64,000 bases of DNA from Cohnella pontilimi. GTDB taxonomy: Bacteria > Bacillota > Bacilli > Paenibacillales > Paenibacillaceae. Positions 9,171-17,487 of this stretch are shown one piece after another. How positions within the stretch are numbered: the first letter of the stretch is position 1; the number at the start of each line of letters is the position of its first letter. Location of the stretch: contig NZ_SUPK01000006.1 in the NCBI RefSeq assembly GCF_005049045.1, positions 186,001 to 250,000 of the forward strand, given 5' to 3'. The notes under the pieces were generated by a model, which searched no databases, had not been told where the DNA came from, and saw only the letters and a program-made list of their open reading frames with translations. The translations under genes and the position numbers were made by a program.

Positions 9171-11429
9171 TTACCATTTGATCCACGGAAGGCTTTGTTT
9201 GTTCCGCTGGAGAGGACGACGCGAAACTTTCGTCTTCGATCTCGGTCTGTTCGACTTTTTGATCACCGTTCGAACGGCGGCGGAACCGCCTTCTTCCGCG
9301 GCGTGGAGGGATACGGACGAGGAGTCGTCGTTGCTGCGCTGCTCCGATTCAAGATTCTCCTGCTGGTTTGATGCGGGTACAGTACGTTCCGTTCCCCCGA
9401 TGTCGCCGTAACCCCCGTGCGGGTAATAGCCGTAATACGGATTTTCTACCGGATAATAAGCTGCCGTCTCCGCGCCATACGGCATCCCGTAGGCCGGGTA
9501 CTCCGCCTGCATCGGGGCCACAGCCCCTGCAACTTCGGTCGGATACGGCGCCGGATAGTAGTGCGGCGCATAGCCCATACCGTAATAGGGCACTTGAGGG
9601 ACAACTCCGTAAGGTTGAGGCCATCCGGCGGCAGGTCCGGCTTCTGCAGGACTCACGGCCGTCGGAAGTTCGACGATGGGCGCCATCGGCATGACGGGGG
9701 CCATCGGCATGACCGGCGCGACAGGCACGGCAGGCATGATCGGCGCGGCAGGCGCAACGGTCACAGGCGCGATGGGTTGCGTCCACACTGTAGCTCCGCC
9801 GCAAGTTTTACAGCCTGGGGCGGTTGCCGGCTGCACGACGCCCGGATACGGACCGGTTGCCGCTGGGCTTACCGCCGTCGGGTATGTCGGATAGGCCGGG
9901 TGACCCGCAGGACTGATATCGCCGAACCCGCCAGCTCCCGTATATGGGGAAACGACGGATTTCGGCGCAGCTTGCAAGCCGCCCACCGCCCCGGCCAAAT
10001 CTTTATCGATCGTATAACCGCTCAGATCATTCGGATCGTAGCCGACCATATCTTTGGGACTGAAGCCGGTCATGTCTTTCGCGCTAAAGCCCGTCATATC
10101 TTTGGGGCTGAAACCGGTCATGTCTTTGGCATGGTAGGCGCCCGCCATCGTATTCTCCAAGGATGCCGGCAGCGGAACATTCATGTTCGCTTCTTCTCCG
10201 ACATAACCGTATCCATGCGGGTAGTAGTGATGGAAATGATGATAGAATCCATAATCTTGGCCCCAAAAATGGTCATGGTGATAGCCGAAATCGTGCACGG
10301 GAGCCGCTCCGGGTTCTCCCGCCCAACCGTAATCCATGGCGGGCATCATATTGGGCATCACATTCGGCATCATCAGATTAGGCATTTCATTGGCCATCAT
10401 GGTAGGCATCTCATGGTGCATCTCATGGTGCATCTCATGGTGCATCACATTGGGCATGACATTGGGCATGACGTTCGGCATGACGTTCGGCATGACGTTC
10501 GGCATGACGTTAGGCATCTCATGGTGCATCACATTCGGCATCACATTAGGCATCACATTGGGCATGACGTTCGGCATGACGTTCGGCATGACGTTCGGCA
10601 TCACATTCGGCATGACATTCGGCATGACGTTTGGCATGACGTTCGGCATCACATTCGGCATGACATTCGGCATGACGTTTGGCATGACGTTCGGCATCAC
10701 ATTCGGCCCCACTTCATGCATGTGAATATTATCGTAGGATGGGAAAAAGTGATGTTCGGCTGCCGCTTCCACCGCCGGAGTCGGATTCTGGGCAAACAGG
10801 TCATGCTCATACTTGTGGTCGTGCGGGGCTGCGCTTTTCATATCTTTCGATTCATAAGCCGGCAGCACGGGCATGATCGGCGGATGCGGCAGTTCCGGCG
10901 CGCCGGAAGGCAGGAGGGCGGCTTCATGCGGCACTTCGTGAGCCTTCTCGATTTCCGCAATCACTTCCGTCTTCATCTCCGTCTCGACGACTACGCCCGT
11001 TTCAGGCTTCACTTCAATTTCAGGCACGACGACCGCTTCCGGCTTCACGCCGGTTTCTTTTTTGCCTGCCTTGATCGGCGCCGCCCCCATATTCACGTTA
11101 CCGCCGACCGGCAGTTTCGGAATATTGACGACCTCGCCCGTTAGCAGAACATTGGGGTTTTTGAGCTGAGGATTCGCCTGAATCATGTGGGATAACGGAA
11201 TTCCCCATGCTTTCGATAGCTTCCACAGGGTGTCGCCCTGTTTGACTACGTGCTGATGAATAAATTCGTACGTGGGCTTCGGCATCTCCGGGATTTTCAC
11301 CTTCGTCCCGATTTGCATGTTTTCCGGATCGATCTCCGGATTCATTTTAATCAGTTCCTCCAGCGGAATGTTGTATTTCTGCGCGATGAAATACAACGTA
11401 TCGCCTTTTTTGACAATATGCATCTTCAC
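9171..11429 (-). CDS. safA: SafA-like spore coat morphogenetic protein with LysM domains and MPNV repeats
   Basis: Protein of 752 aa. The GTG start is chosen because AGGAGGT lies six bases before it and it places the first LysM at residue 3; a longer in-frame reading to 11528 lacks this. LysM domains span about residues 3-46 and 60-104. An acidic linker rich in Glu/Val/Lys follows, then a block of roughly 120 residues made of M-P-N-V units broken by M-H-H-E units (about 243-363), a His/Tyr/Gly-rich stretch, five copies of an 8-residue K-D-M-T-G-F unit (about 433-472), a Pro/Ala/Met-rich section and a basic tail ending near SRRPLQRNKQ. SafA is targeted to the inner spore coat through LysM and SpoVID in Bacillus. 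The repeats make this protein much longer than B. subtilis SafA (about 390 aa). A sigma-E-like CATAAGAT is seen upstream near 11491-11498, but it is weak. Confidence 0.85.
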   Translation of the reverse strand: MKMHIVKKGDTLYFIAQKYNIPLEELIKMNPEIDPENMQIGTKVKIPEMPKPTYEFIHQHVVKQGDTLWKLSKAWGIPLSHMIQANPQLKNPNVLLTGEVVNIPKLPVGGNVNMGAAPIKAGKKETGVKPEAVVVPEIEVKPETGVVVETEMKTEVIAEIEKAHEVPHEAALLPSGAPELPHPPIMPVLPAYESKDMKSAAPHDHKYEHDLFAQNPTPAVEAAAEHHFFPSYDNIHMHEVGPNVMPNVMPNVMPNVMPNVMPNVMPNVMPNVMPNVMPNVMPNVMPNVMPNVMPNVMPNVMHHEMPNVMPNVMPNVMPNVMPNVMPNVMHHEMHHEMHHEMPTMMANEMPNLMMPNVMPNMMPAMDYGWAGEPGAAPVHDFGYHHDHFWGQDYGFYHHFHHYYPHGYGYVGEEANMNVPLPASLENTMAGAYHAKDMTGFSPKDMTGFSAKDMTGFSPKDMVGYDPNDLSGYTIDKDLAGAVGGLQAAPKSVVSPYTGAGGFGDISPAGHPAYPTYPTAVSPAATGPYPGVVQPATAPGCKTCGGATVWTQPIAPVTVAPAAPIMPAVPVAPVMPMAPVMPMAPIVELPTAVSPAEAGPAAGWPQPYGVVPQVPYYGMGYAPHYYPAPYPTEVAGAVAPMQAEYPAYGMPYGAETAAYYPVENPYYGYYPHGGYGDIGGTERTVPASNQQENLESEQRSNDDSSSVSLHAAEEGGSAAVRTVIKKSNRPRSKTKVSRRPLQRNKQSLPWIKW
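10014..10133 (-). repeat. Five 24-bp units encoding an 8-residue KDMTGF repeat
   Basis: Five consecutive 24-base units in phase with the SafA-like reading frame encode variants of S-P-K-D-M-T-G-F. The three central and right-hand units are closest to each other, while the unit at 10014-10037 has diverged to D-P-N-D-L-S-G-Y. Confidence 0.9.
10342..10704 (-). repeat. Minisatellite of 30 units (12 bp) encoding MPNV / MHHE
   Basis: Thirty consecutive units, all 12 bp except one of 15 bp at 10366-10380, read on the plus strand as GGCATSACRTTN or GGCATCTCATGG. A perfect 48-bp super-unit of four 12-mers is present twice in tandem (10597-10644 and 10645-10692), and the first 12-mer of a third copy follows. 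The array stays in frame with the SafA-like gene. Confidence 0.95.
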
Positions 11430-11637
11430 GCCGTTACCTCCTGATCGCATTGACATAAGGCTCACAAGCGGGCGTTCGCCCCTGCGCAATCCATACATCT
11501 TATGCAGGTGATAGGCGTTTGACATCATATCGCGTAAAAATCCCGGCAGGGCGGAAATTTCCGAAATTTGTACAAAAAAGAGCGTGGATAGTATCCAAGC
11601 TTAGTGGTTGGATAGGGGCTGTCTGTCCCGGAACTCA

Positions 11638-11673
11638 TAAAAACAGGCTGTCGAGAATTTCTCGACAGCCTGG
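11638..11673 (-). terminator. Terminator after ilvE
   Basis: On the minus strand CAGGCTGTCGAGAA and TTCTCGACAGCCTG form a long stem followed by TTTTT, 15 bases past the ilvE stop. It closes the pheB-hom-thr-pheA-ilvE unit. Confidence 0.9.
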
Positions 11674-11687
11674 GCAGCATCGCCGTA

Positions 11688-12566
11688 TTAAAATACTTTC
11701 ACACCTTCGACCGTGACGATTTTGCGAAACTCCTCCAGCAGACGGGTGGTCACCGGGCCGGCATGGCCTTCGCCGATGACGCGGCCGTCCACTTCACGAA
11801 CGGCAATGACCTCAGCCGCCGTACCTGTAAAAAACACTTCGTCGGCCACATAGACATCATGAAGCGTGAAAGGTTCTTCTTTGAATGCGTAACCGAGGCG
11901 CGAACACAAGTCCATGATGGCTCCCCTGGTGACGCCTTCCAAGGCACCCAGGTAAGTAGGCGGCGTGTAGACGACACCTCGTTTGACGATAAAAATGTTG
12001 TCACTGGAGCCTTCCGTCACATAGCCCTGGGCATTGAGCATGATCGCTTCGCCCACGCCGGCCAGGTTTGACTGGATTTTCACCAGGATATTGTTCAAGT
12101 AATTGAGCGACTTGATTTTCGGGCTCAACGCGTCCGGTATGTTCCGACGCTGGCTGACGGAGATGGATCGAAGCCCGTCGCGGTAAGCTTCCTCCGGATA
12201 AATGGCCAGCTGCTGCACGATAATGATCACCCATGCCCGTTCGCACCGCTGCGGATCGATGCCCAGATTGCCGGGACCTCGGGACACGACCAGGCGGATA
12301 TACCCATCCCGCAGACCGTTGCGGCGAACCGTTTCCACAAGCGCCTCTTGCATTTCCGCATAGCTCAGCGGAATGTCCAGCATGATCGATTTGGCCGAGT
12401 CGTACAGCCGGTCCAAATGCTCCTTGCAGCGGAAAATGTTCCCGTCGTAAATCCGAATGCCTTCAAAAATGCCGTCGCCGTAAAGAAAGCCATGATCGAA
12501 AACCGATACTTTGGCGTCGTCTTTCGTCACGTAGTCGCCATTCATATAAATCCACTGTTCAGCCAT
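11688..12566 (-). CDS. ilvE: Branched-chain amino acid aminotransferase
   Basis: PLP-dependent fold-type IV aminotransferase, 292 aa, catalysing the last step of Leu, Ile and Val synthesis. Landmarks are DHGFLYGDGIFEGIR, SPKIKSLNYLNNIL (with the Schiff-base lysine), GYVTEGSSDNIF and FFTGTAAEVIAV. The ATG at 12566 follows GAGGGG with good spacing; a GTG four codons upstream is less well placed. It is 24 bases after pheA, so it ends an amino-acid operon that also makes threonine and phenylpyruvate. D-amino-acid transaminase is an alternative, but the motifs favour IlvE. Confidence 0.93.
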   Translation of the reverse strand: MAEQWIYMNGDYVTKDDAKVSVFDHGFLYGDGIFEGIRIYDGNIFRCKEHLDRLYDSAKSIMLDIPLSYAEMQEALVETVRRNGLRDGYIRLVVSRGPGNLGIDPQRCERAWVIIIVQQLAIYPEEAYRDGLRSISVSQRRNIPDALSPKIKSLNYLNNILVKIQSNLAGVGEAIMLNAQGYVTEGSSDNIFIVKRGVVYTPPTYLGALEGVTRGAIMDLCSRLGYAFKEEPFTLHDVYVADEVFFTGTAAEVIAVREVDGRVIGEGHAGPVTTRLLEEFRKIVTVEGVKVF

Positions 12567-12590
12567 GCTCGAACTCACCCCTCGATCGAC

Positions 12591-13466
12591 TCAAGCTTCG
12601 TATGGAATGCTGGGATAGGAGCCTAAAATACGCACCTGACAGCCGATCGCCTCGATTTCGGAGATGGCTGCGGGCAATAAAACGGTATCCAAAGAAAGTT
12701 CGACGTCAATGAAAAAATAGTAGCTGCCGAGCCGTTTCTTCGTCGGCCTCGACTCGATGCGCGACAGGTTCACTTTACGCCATGCGAAAGCGGACAGCAC
12801 CTGGTGCAGAGCCCCCGGATAATCCTCCGGAAGCGTGATGAGCAGGCTCGTCTTCCTGCGTGATGCGTCCGGCCCCTCATACGGCGCGGCGCCAACGAGC
12901 AAAAACCGTGTGAAGTTGTTGTCGTGATCGGTGACCCCGGCTTCCAGAATGTCCAGGCCGAAGTTCGCCGCCGCCAGGTGGGTGCCGATCGCGGCCCACC
13001 CCCGTCCGGGATTTTCGTGGACGAGCCGCACCGCCTCCGAAGTGCTCGGGAGTGTATCCAACTCTGCATGCGGCAGCTTGGCGCGGAGAAAATCGTGGCA
13101 CTGGGCCATCGCCACCGGGTGGCTGAACACTTTCGTGATTTTCGCCGGATCCCACTTTCCGTGTTCACCTGCCAATTCACGCGTCCGGCCGATCAAATTT
13201 TGAATCGAAGGAAAGATCCATTCGGCCCGGATCGGCAAATCGACCTCATGAACGAGCCAATCCATGTGCAGACTGACGGAGCCGTCGATCGTGTTTTCGA
13301 TCGGAATGACGCTCCAGTCGGTTCGTCCGGCGTCCGTCGACTGAAAGACGTCGGAAATCATTTTGCAGTAAACGAATTCCACGTCCTGCCCTCGAAACAA
13401 ATAACGCACGGCTTCATCCGAGACGGTGCCTTCCGGCAAAACGGCCACTTTATGCCGCCCGCTCAT
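12591..13466 (-). CDS. pheA: Prephenate dehydratase
   Basis: Converts prephenate to phenylpyruvate. The protein is 291 aa: a catalytic domain ending in HDNNFTRFLLV, whose TRF motif holds the catalytic threonine, and a C-terminal ACT domain with the phenylalanine-binding GALHQVLSAF and ESRPTKK segments, so feedback inhibition by Phe is expected. The first residues (KVAVLPEGTVSDEA) differ from the usual GPxGTFS motif only by a Pro-Glu change. The ATG overlaps the thrB stop by four bases and GGAGGTG lies before it; the longer in-frame reading to 13562 overlaps thrB and is rejected. Confidence 0.95.
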   Translation of the reverse strand: MSGRHKVAVLPEGTVSDEAVRYLFRGQDVEFVYCKMISDVFQSTDAGRTDWSVIPIENTIDGSVSLHMDWLVHEVDLPIRAEWIFPSIQNLIGRTRELAGEHGKWDPAKITKVFSHPVAMAQCHDFLRAKLPHAELDTLPSTSEAVRLVHENPGRGWAAIGTHLAAANFGLDILEAGVTDHDNNFTRFLLVGAAPYEGPDASRRKTSLLITLPEDYPGALHQVLSAFAWRKVNLSRIESRPTKKRLGSYYFFIDVELSLDTVLLPAAISEIEAIGCQVRILGSYPSIPYEA

Positions 13467-14467
13467 GCCTTCACCTCCAGCTGCGTCTTCCAGGCGTCCA
13501 GCGGGGCGTCCATGACGCCATGAAACGATTCTTCCACCGAGCATGCCGCTCCATGCGCACAAGGGGAAAGCCGGCGCATCTTAACGCGCACGCCCTCCGA
13601 CGCCATCACTCGCTCGACATAAGCCTCCAAGCCTTCATGTTTCGCATCGGTCCGGTCCGCAAGCAGAAGTAAAGTAGGGCCCGCTCCGGACAATACCGCC
13701 CCGAGCGCTCCATGATCGGGCGCGTCCCGCAAAATCTCCGCCATGCCCGGCACAAGCGGCGACCGGTACGGCTGATGCAGCCGGTCGCGCATTGCAAACG
13801 CAAGCAAATCCAATCTCCCCGAAGCTAGTGCCGCGGTGAGCAAAGAGCTGTGGCTCAAGTTAAATACTGCGTCTTCCATCGACACTTGCCGCGGCAGCAC
13901 GTTTCGCGCTTCCCGGGTCGGCAGCTCGAATTCCGGAATCGCCACCAGCACTTCCAGATCGGCCGGCGGCTCCAAGCGTACTGCCCCCGCGCGCTCTCCG
14001 TCCCATGCGGCGGCCACGAAACCGCCGAACAATGCCGCGCCGACGTTGTCCGGGTGACGCTCCAAAGCGGAGGCCATCTGAAACAAATCGTCGTTGGACA
14101 GCGGGTTTCCGATCAAGCCGTTGGCGGCAACGAGGGCGCCGACGATGGCGGCTGCGCTGCTGCCCAGGCCGCGGGTCAACGGAATGTCGCTCTGCAGTCC
14201 GATTTCAAGCTCCGGCACGCTGACGCCCGCTTTGCGGAATACCGCCTGTGCCGTCTCGTAAACGAGATTCGATTTGTCCTGTGCGACTCCCTCTAAATTA
14301 TCTCCAAACAATTGTATTCGGGTGGCGTCCGCTTCGCGCATGGCCACCCCGGAATACAACGGCAGCGCCATGCCCAGCGAGTCGAATCCGGGGCCGAGGT
14401 TCGCAGTGCTGGCGGGAACGATCGCCCTGGCGAGCCGGCCGCCCGGAACCGCTCCATCGTGCATCAT
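13463..14467 (-). CDS. thrB: Homoserine kinase
   Basis: GHMP-family kinase of 334 aa that phosphorylates homoserine on the way to threonine. The N-terminal [18 protein letters not shown] block and the phosphate-binding loop [18 protein letters not shown] are intact, as is the C-terminal [14 protein letters not shown]. The start at 14467 overlaps the thrC stop in an ATGA; a second ATG one codon later is equally possible. A much longer open frame upstream is only an out-of-frame run inside thrC. Confidence 0.95.
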   Translation of the reverse strand: MMHDGAVPGGRLARAIVPASTANLGPGFDSLGMALPLYSGVAMREADATRIQLFGDNLEGVAQDKSNLVYETAQAVFRKAGVSVPELEIGLQSDIPLTRGLGSSAAAIVGALVAANGLIGNPLSNDDLFQMASALERHPDNVGAALFGGFVAAAWDGERAGAVRLEPPADLEVLVAIPEFELPTREARNVLPRQVSMEDAVFNLSHSSLLTAALASGRLDLLAFAMRDRLHQPYRSPLVPGMAEILRDAPDHGALGAVLSGAGPTLLLLADRTDAKHEGLEAYVERVMASEGVRVKMRRLSPCAHGAACSVEESFHGVMDAPLDAWKTQLEVKA

Positions 14468-15534
14468 CGGCTTGCCTCTTCGAGGCGGGCGATCGCTGCC
14501 ATCACCGCGGCTTCCGTGTCGGGCACGACCATCGGCTCCGCCTGTACCGACTTGATCGCGATGTTCGGATCCTTCAAACCGTGTCCCGTCAGCACGCAGA
14601 CGACCTTCTCCCCGCCCTGGAAGCCGCCTTCCCGCTTCCGTTTGCGGACGCCGGCGAGCGACGCGGCCGAAGCCGGCTCCGCGAAAATGCCTTCGCGGGA
14701 AGCCATCCATTTGTAAGTATCCAATATTTCTTCGTCCGTGACAAAGTCGATTTTGCCGTCGGATTCCTCTGCCGCCGCCACCGCGGTTTTCCAGCTGGCC
14801 GGGTTGCCGATGCGGATCGCCGTCGCCACCGTCTCGGGGTTCGTTATCGGTTCGCCCTTCACGATCGCCATCGCGCCTTCCGCTTCAAAACCGATCATTT
14901 TCGGCAAAGAATCGGATTTACCGGCTTCACGGTATTCTTTGAAACCTTTCCAGTATGCCGAAATATTCCCCGCGTTGCCGACCGGAATCGCCAAATAATC
15001 CGGGGCGCCGCCCAGTTGTTCGCACACCTCGAAAGCCGCCGTTTTTTGGCCTTCGATCCGGTACGGATTGACGGAGTTCACGAGGGTGATCGGATGCTTG
15101 GCGGTAATTTCCCGTACAATCTCCAGCGCCCGGTCGAAGTTGCCCTCGATGGCAATGACTTTGGCGCCGTAAATGATCGCTTGCGCCAGCTTGCCCAGCG
15201 CGATGTTGTTGTTCGGAATGAGCACGATGCAGTTCAAGCCGCCGCGCGCCGCGTATGCAGCGGCAGCCGCCGACGTGTTGCCGGTGGAAGCGCACATGAT
15301 CGTGCGGCTTCCTTCCTCCATCGCTTTCGCGACGGCCATCACCATGCCGCGGTCTTTAAACGAGCCCGTCGGATTTAAGCCTTCGTATTTAAAATATAAG
15401 TCCAGATCCAATTCCTCCGACAAATTCTCCGCGCGGATCAGCGGCGTATTGCCTTCCTGCAGGGTCAGCATAGGGGTACGTTCGGTAACCGGCAAATAAT
15501 GTTTGTATCGGGTGAGCAATCCGGGATAACGCAT
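14464..15534 (-). CDS. thrC: Threonine synthase
   Basis: PLP enzyme of 356 aa converting phosphohomoserine to threonine. It is the short bacterial/plant-type-II-like form common in Bacillota. The PLP lysine lies in [10 protein letters not shown], the phosphate-cradling loop in VGNAGN, and SNAP-like contacts in [19 protein letters not shown]. It follows hom by about 50 bases and is coupled to thrB, giving the order hom-thrC-thrB as in B. subtilis. Confidence 0.96.
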   Translation of the reverse strand: MRYPGLLTRYKHYLPVTERTPMLTLQEGNTPLIRAENLSEELDLDLYFKYEGLNPTGSFKDRGMVMAVAKAMEEGSRTIMCASTGNTSAAAAAYAARGGLNCIVLIPNNNIALGKLAQAIIYGAKVIAIEGNFDRALEIVREITAKHPITLVNSVNPYRIEGQKTAAFEVCEQLGGAPDYLAIPVGNAGNISAYWKGFKEYREAGKSDSLPKMIGFEAEGAMAIVKGEPITNPETVATAIRIGNPASWKTAVAAAEESDGKIDFVTDEEILDTYKWMASREGIFAEPASAASLAGVRKRKREGGFQGGEKVVCVLTGHGLKDPNIAIKSVQAEPMVVPDTEAAVMAAIARLEEASR

Positions 15535-15585
15535 GTCAGGACTCCTTTATGTTGTAAGAATGAGAGGATGATTTCCGGGAAGGCC

Positions 15586-16872
15586 TTACCCTTCGACTCG
15601 GTACACGCTTTTAATTTTCTGTACCGCGGACAGGCTGTCGAACGCGTTCAGGACATTGTTCATCGCTTCTTTACTCGTCTTGTGGGTGGTGACGATCAAT
15701 TCCGCATCTCTGCTGTTAGGAGTCGGGGGCTGCATGACCGATTCGATGCTGACGCCCAGCTCCGAAAACACTTGCGCGATCTGCATCAACACGCCCGCTC
15801 GGTCGTCCACATGCAGATTCATGAAATATTTGGAGGTGATTTGACGGTCGGTTTTCAGCTTCTTCTCTTTGTAGGAGACGTTGGCTTGGCGGCCGTTGAC
15901 ACCCAGCTTCATGTTTTTGATCACCGCGACCAGATCGGCGACAACGGACGTTGCTGTGGGCATTTCTCCGGCGCCCGGACCGTAAAACATCGTCTCGCCC
16001 ACGGCTTCCCCATGCACGTAAACGGCGTTAAACACTCCGTTCACGGACGCGATCGGATGCGTCACCTTGACGAAAGTCGGCTGCACGCTCACGCTGATGT
16101 AATCGTCCTGCCGCTCTGCAATGCCGAGCAGCTTTACGGCGTAACCCAAGCTTTTGGCGTACCAAATATCTTCCTGGGATACCGAACTGATGCCTTTGAC
16201 GTCTACGTCTTCGAGCGCCACGGTGGCACGGAAGCCGAGCGTCGCCAAAATCGTCATTTTGCGCGCCGCATCAAGCCCTTCCACATCGGACGTCGGATCC
16301 GCTTCCGCGTATCCGAGCGCCTGCGCCTCTTTCAGCACTTCTTGGTAGGCGGCTCCTTCTTGGCTCATTTTCGTCAAAATGTAGTTGGTCGTTCCGTTCA
16401 CGATGCCCATTATTTTGGTGATCCGGTCGGAGGAAAATCCTTCGATGAGCGTCCGGATAATCGGGATGCCGCCCGCCACGCTGGCCTCGTATAGAATGTC
16501 GCATCCTTTTTCATGCGCTTTGGCGAGCAGCTCCGGCCCGTGCAGGGCCATCAAATCCTTGTTCGCCGTTACGATATGCTTGCCGCGCTCGAGCGCTTCC
16601 CAAATAACCTCCTTCGTTCCCGCAATGCCGCCCATCACTTCGACGATTACGTCGATTTCCGGGTCACGCACGATGTCCCACGGGTCGTCCGTGAGCTTCG
16701 ACCGGTCCACCGGAACGTTCCGCATTTTGTCGAGATCCTTCACCAATATTTTATGGATCGTGATCGGGGAGCCTACCTGGCTCTGCAAATCCTCATGATG
16801 GCCCTCGACGATCCGGACGACGCCGGTACCCACCGTTCCCAGACCGAGCAGCCCGACTTTTATCGTGTTCAT
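15586..16872 (-). CDS. hom: Homoserine dehydrogenase
   Basis: NAD(P)-dependent enzyme of 428 aa that reduces aspartate semialdehyde. The Rossmann motif GLLGLGTVGTGVV is at residues 8-20. The catalytic part includes ANKDLMALHG, the substrate loop NGTTNYILTKM and YAEADPTSDVEGLDAARK, and the C-terminal ACT domain (NLHVDDRAGVLMQIAQVFSE) implies feedback control by threonine. AGGAGG precedes the start. The gene follows pheB, whose ACT domain protein has no separate catalytic part. Confidence 0.97.
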   Translation of the reverse strand: MNTIKVGLLGLGTVGTGVVRIVEGHHEDLQSQVGSPITIHKILVKDLDKMRNVPVDRSKLTDDPWDIVRDPEIDVIVEVMGGIAGTKEVIWEALERGKHIVTANKDLMALHGPELLAKAHEKGCDILYEASVAGGIPIIRTLIEGFSSDRITKIMGIVNGTTNYILTKMSQEGAAYQEVLKEAQALGYAEADPTSDVEGLDAARKMTILATLGFRATVALEDVDVKGISSVSQEDIWYAKSLGYAVKLLGIAERQDDYISVSVQPTFVKVTHPIASVNGVFNAVYVHGEAVGETMFYGPGAGEMPTATSVVADLVAVIKNMKLGVNGRQANVSYKEKKLKTDRQITSKYFMNLHVDDRAGVLMQIAQVFSELGVSIESVMQPPTPNSRDAELIVTTHKTSKEAMNNVLNAFDSLSAVQKIKSVYRVEG

Positions 16873-16908
16873 AAATTCCGGTTCCTCCTATATCCCTTGA
16901 ATTCCGCC

Positions 16909-17346
16909 TTAGCCTCTGCCGATAAGCGCCGTTCTTTTCACGCCGTCGATCGCCCGAAGCTGTTCCGTCAGCTCCTGCACGGTGTCTCTCATTTTCGACG
17001 TGTCGAGCGAGACCACGACGTTCGCCATCCCCTGCAAAGGAATGGATTGATGAATCGTCAGCACGTTGCTTTCGCTGGATGCCAGCATGCCGAGCACTTT
17101 GGACAGAACGCCCGACCGGTGTTCCAGGTCCATCGTAAGCGTCACAATATTTTCCCTGGCCGCCTGCTCCAACAAATAAACGCCGTCCTTGTATTTGTAA
17201 AATGCGCTGCGGCTTAAGCCGACCCGCTCCGCCGCCTCATGCACGGTGTCCGCTTCGCCCCTGCGCAGCAAGACCTTGACTTGCTCGGTCTTCAAAATGC
17301 CTTCGGGCAGCAAGTCCTCCCGCACGGCGTAATAGCGCTCCACCAA
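16909..17346 (-). CDS. pheB: ACT-domain protein PheB
   Basis: Regulatory protein of 145 aa. Residues 34-62 (VHEAAERVGLSRSAFYKYKDGVY) look like a helix-turn-helix, and the rest is an ACT domain (LEHRSGVLSKVLGMLASSESNVLTIHQ). The family is linked to aromatic amino acid genes; in B. subtilis pheB lies between obg and pheA. Here the three threonine genes have been inserted between pheB and pheA. Its own promoter is seen at 17391-17419. The biochemical role is not settled in the family. Confidence 0.88.
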   Translation of the reverse strand: MVERYYAVREDLLPEGILKTEQVKVLLRRGEADTVHEAAERVGLSRSAFYKYKDGVYLLEQAARENIVTLTMDLEHRSGVLSKVLGMLASSESNVLTIHQSIPLQGMANVVVSLDTSKMRDTVQELTEQLRAIDGVKRTALIGRG

Positions 17347-17390
17347 TTTCTCGTCCTCCCATAAAAGACGACTGTTTGTATATAGTGGAC

Positions 17391-17419
17391 ATTATAGCGA
17401 AATCCCCCGCCGGCGGCAA
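17391..17419 (-). promoter_or_regulatory. Promoter of the pheB-hom-thrCB-pheA-ilvE operon
   Basis: On the minus strand TTGCCG, 17 bases and a perfect TATAAT (plus-strand ATTATA at 17391-17396) form a sigma-A type promoter about 45 bases before the pheB start. No T-box or leader peptide is visible in the short space that follows. Confidence 0.75.
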
Positions 17420-17433
17420 TAGGGGATTCTGCT

Positions 17434-17484
17434 CAAAAGCCGACCGCATGGGCGCTTTCGCGGCGGCCAACGGTCGGCTTTTTG
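17434..17484 (-). terminator. Terminator after obgE
   Basis: AAAAGCCGACCG and CGGTCGGCTTTTT enclose a GC-rich 27-base loop. It follows the obgE stop directly and has T-runs in both directions, so it also insulates the pheB promoter. Confidence 0.8.
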
Positions 17485-17487
17485 TCG

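Noticed and set aside
10336..10725. Plus-strand open frame (129 codons) reading like a membrane protein of GMTFGMTF units
   Set aside because: It is the antisense reading of the SafA minisatellite; any frame of a 12-bp repeat without stops stays open. No ribosome binding site.
9417..11144. Plus-strand open frame of 575 codons rich in His-Asp-Val-Arg repeats
   Set aside because: Another antisense frame over the same repeats and the GC-rich SafA-like gene.
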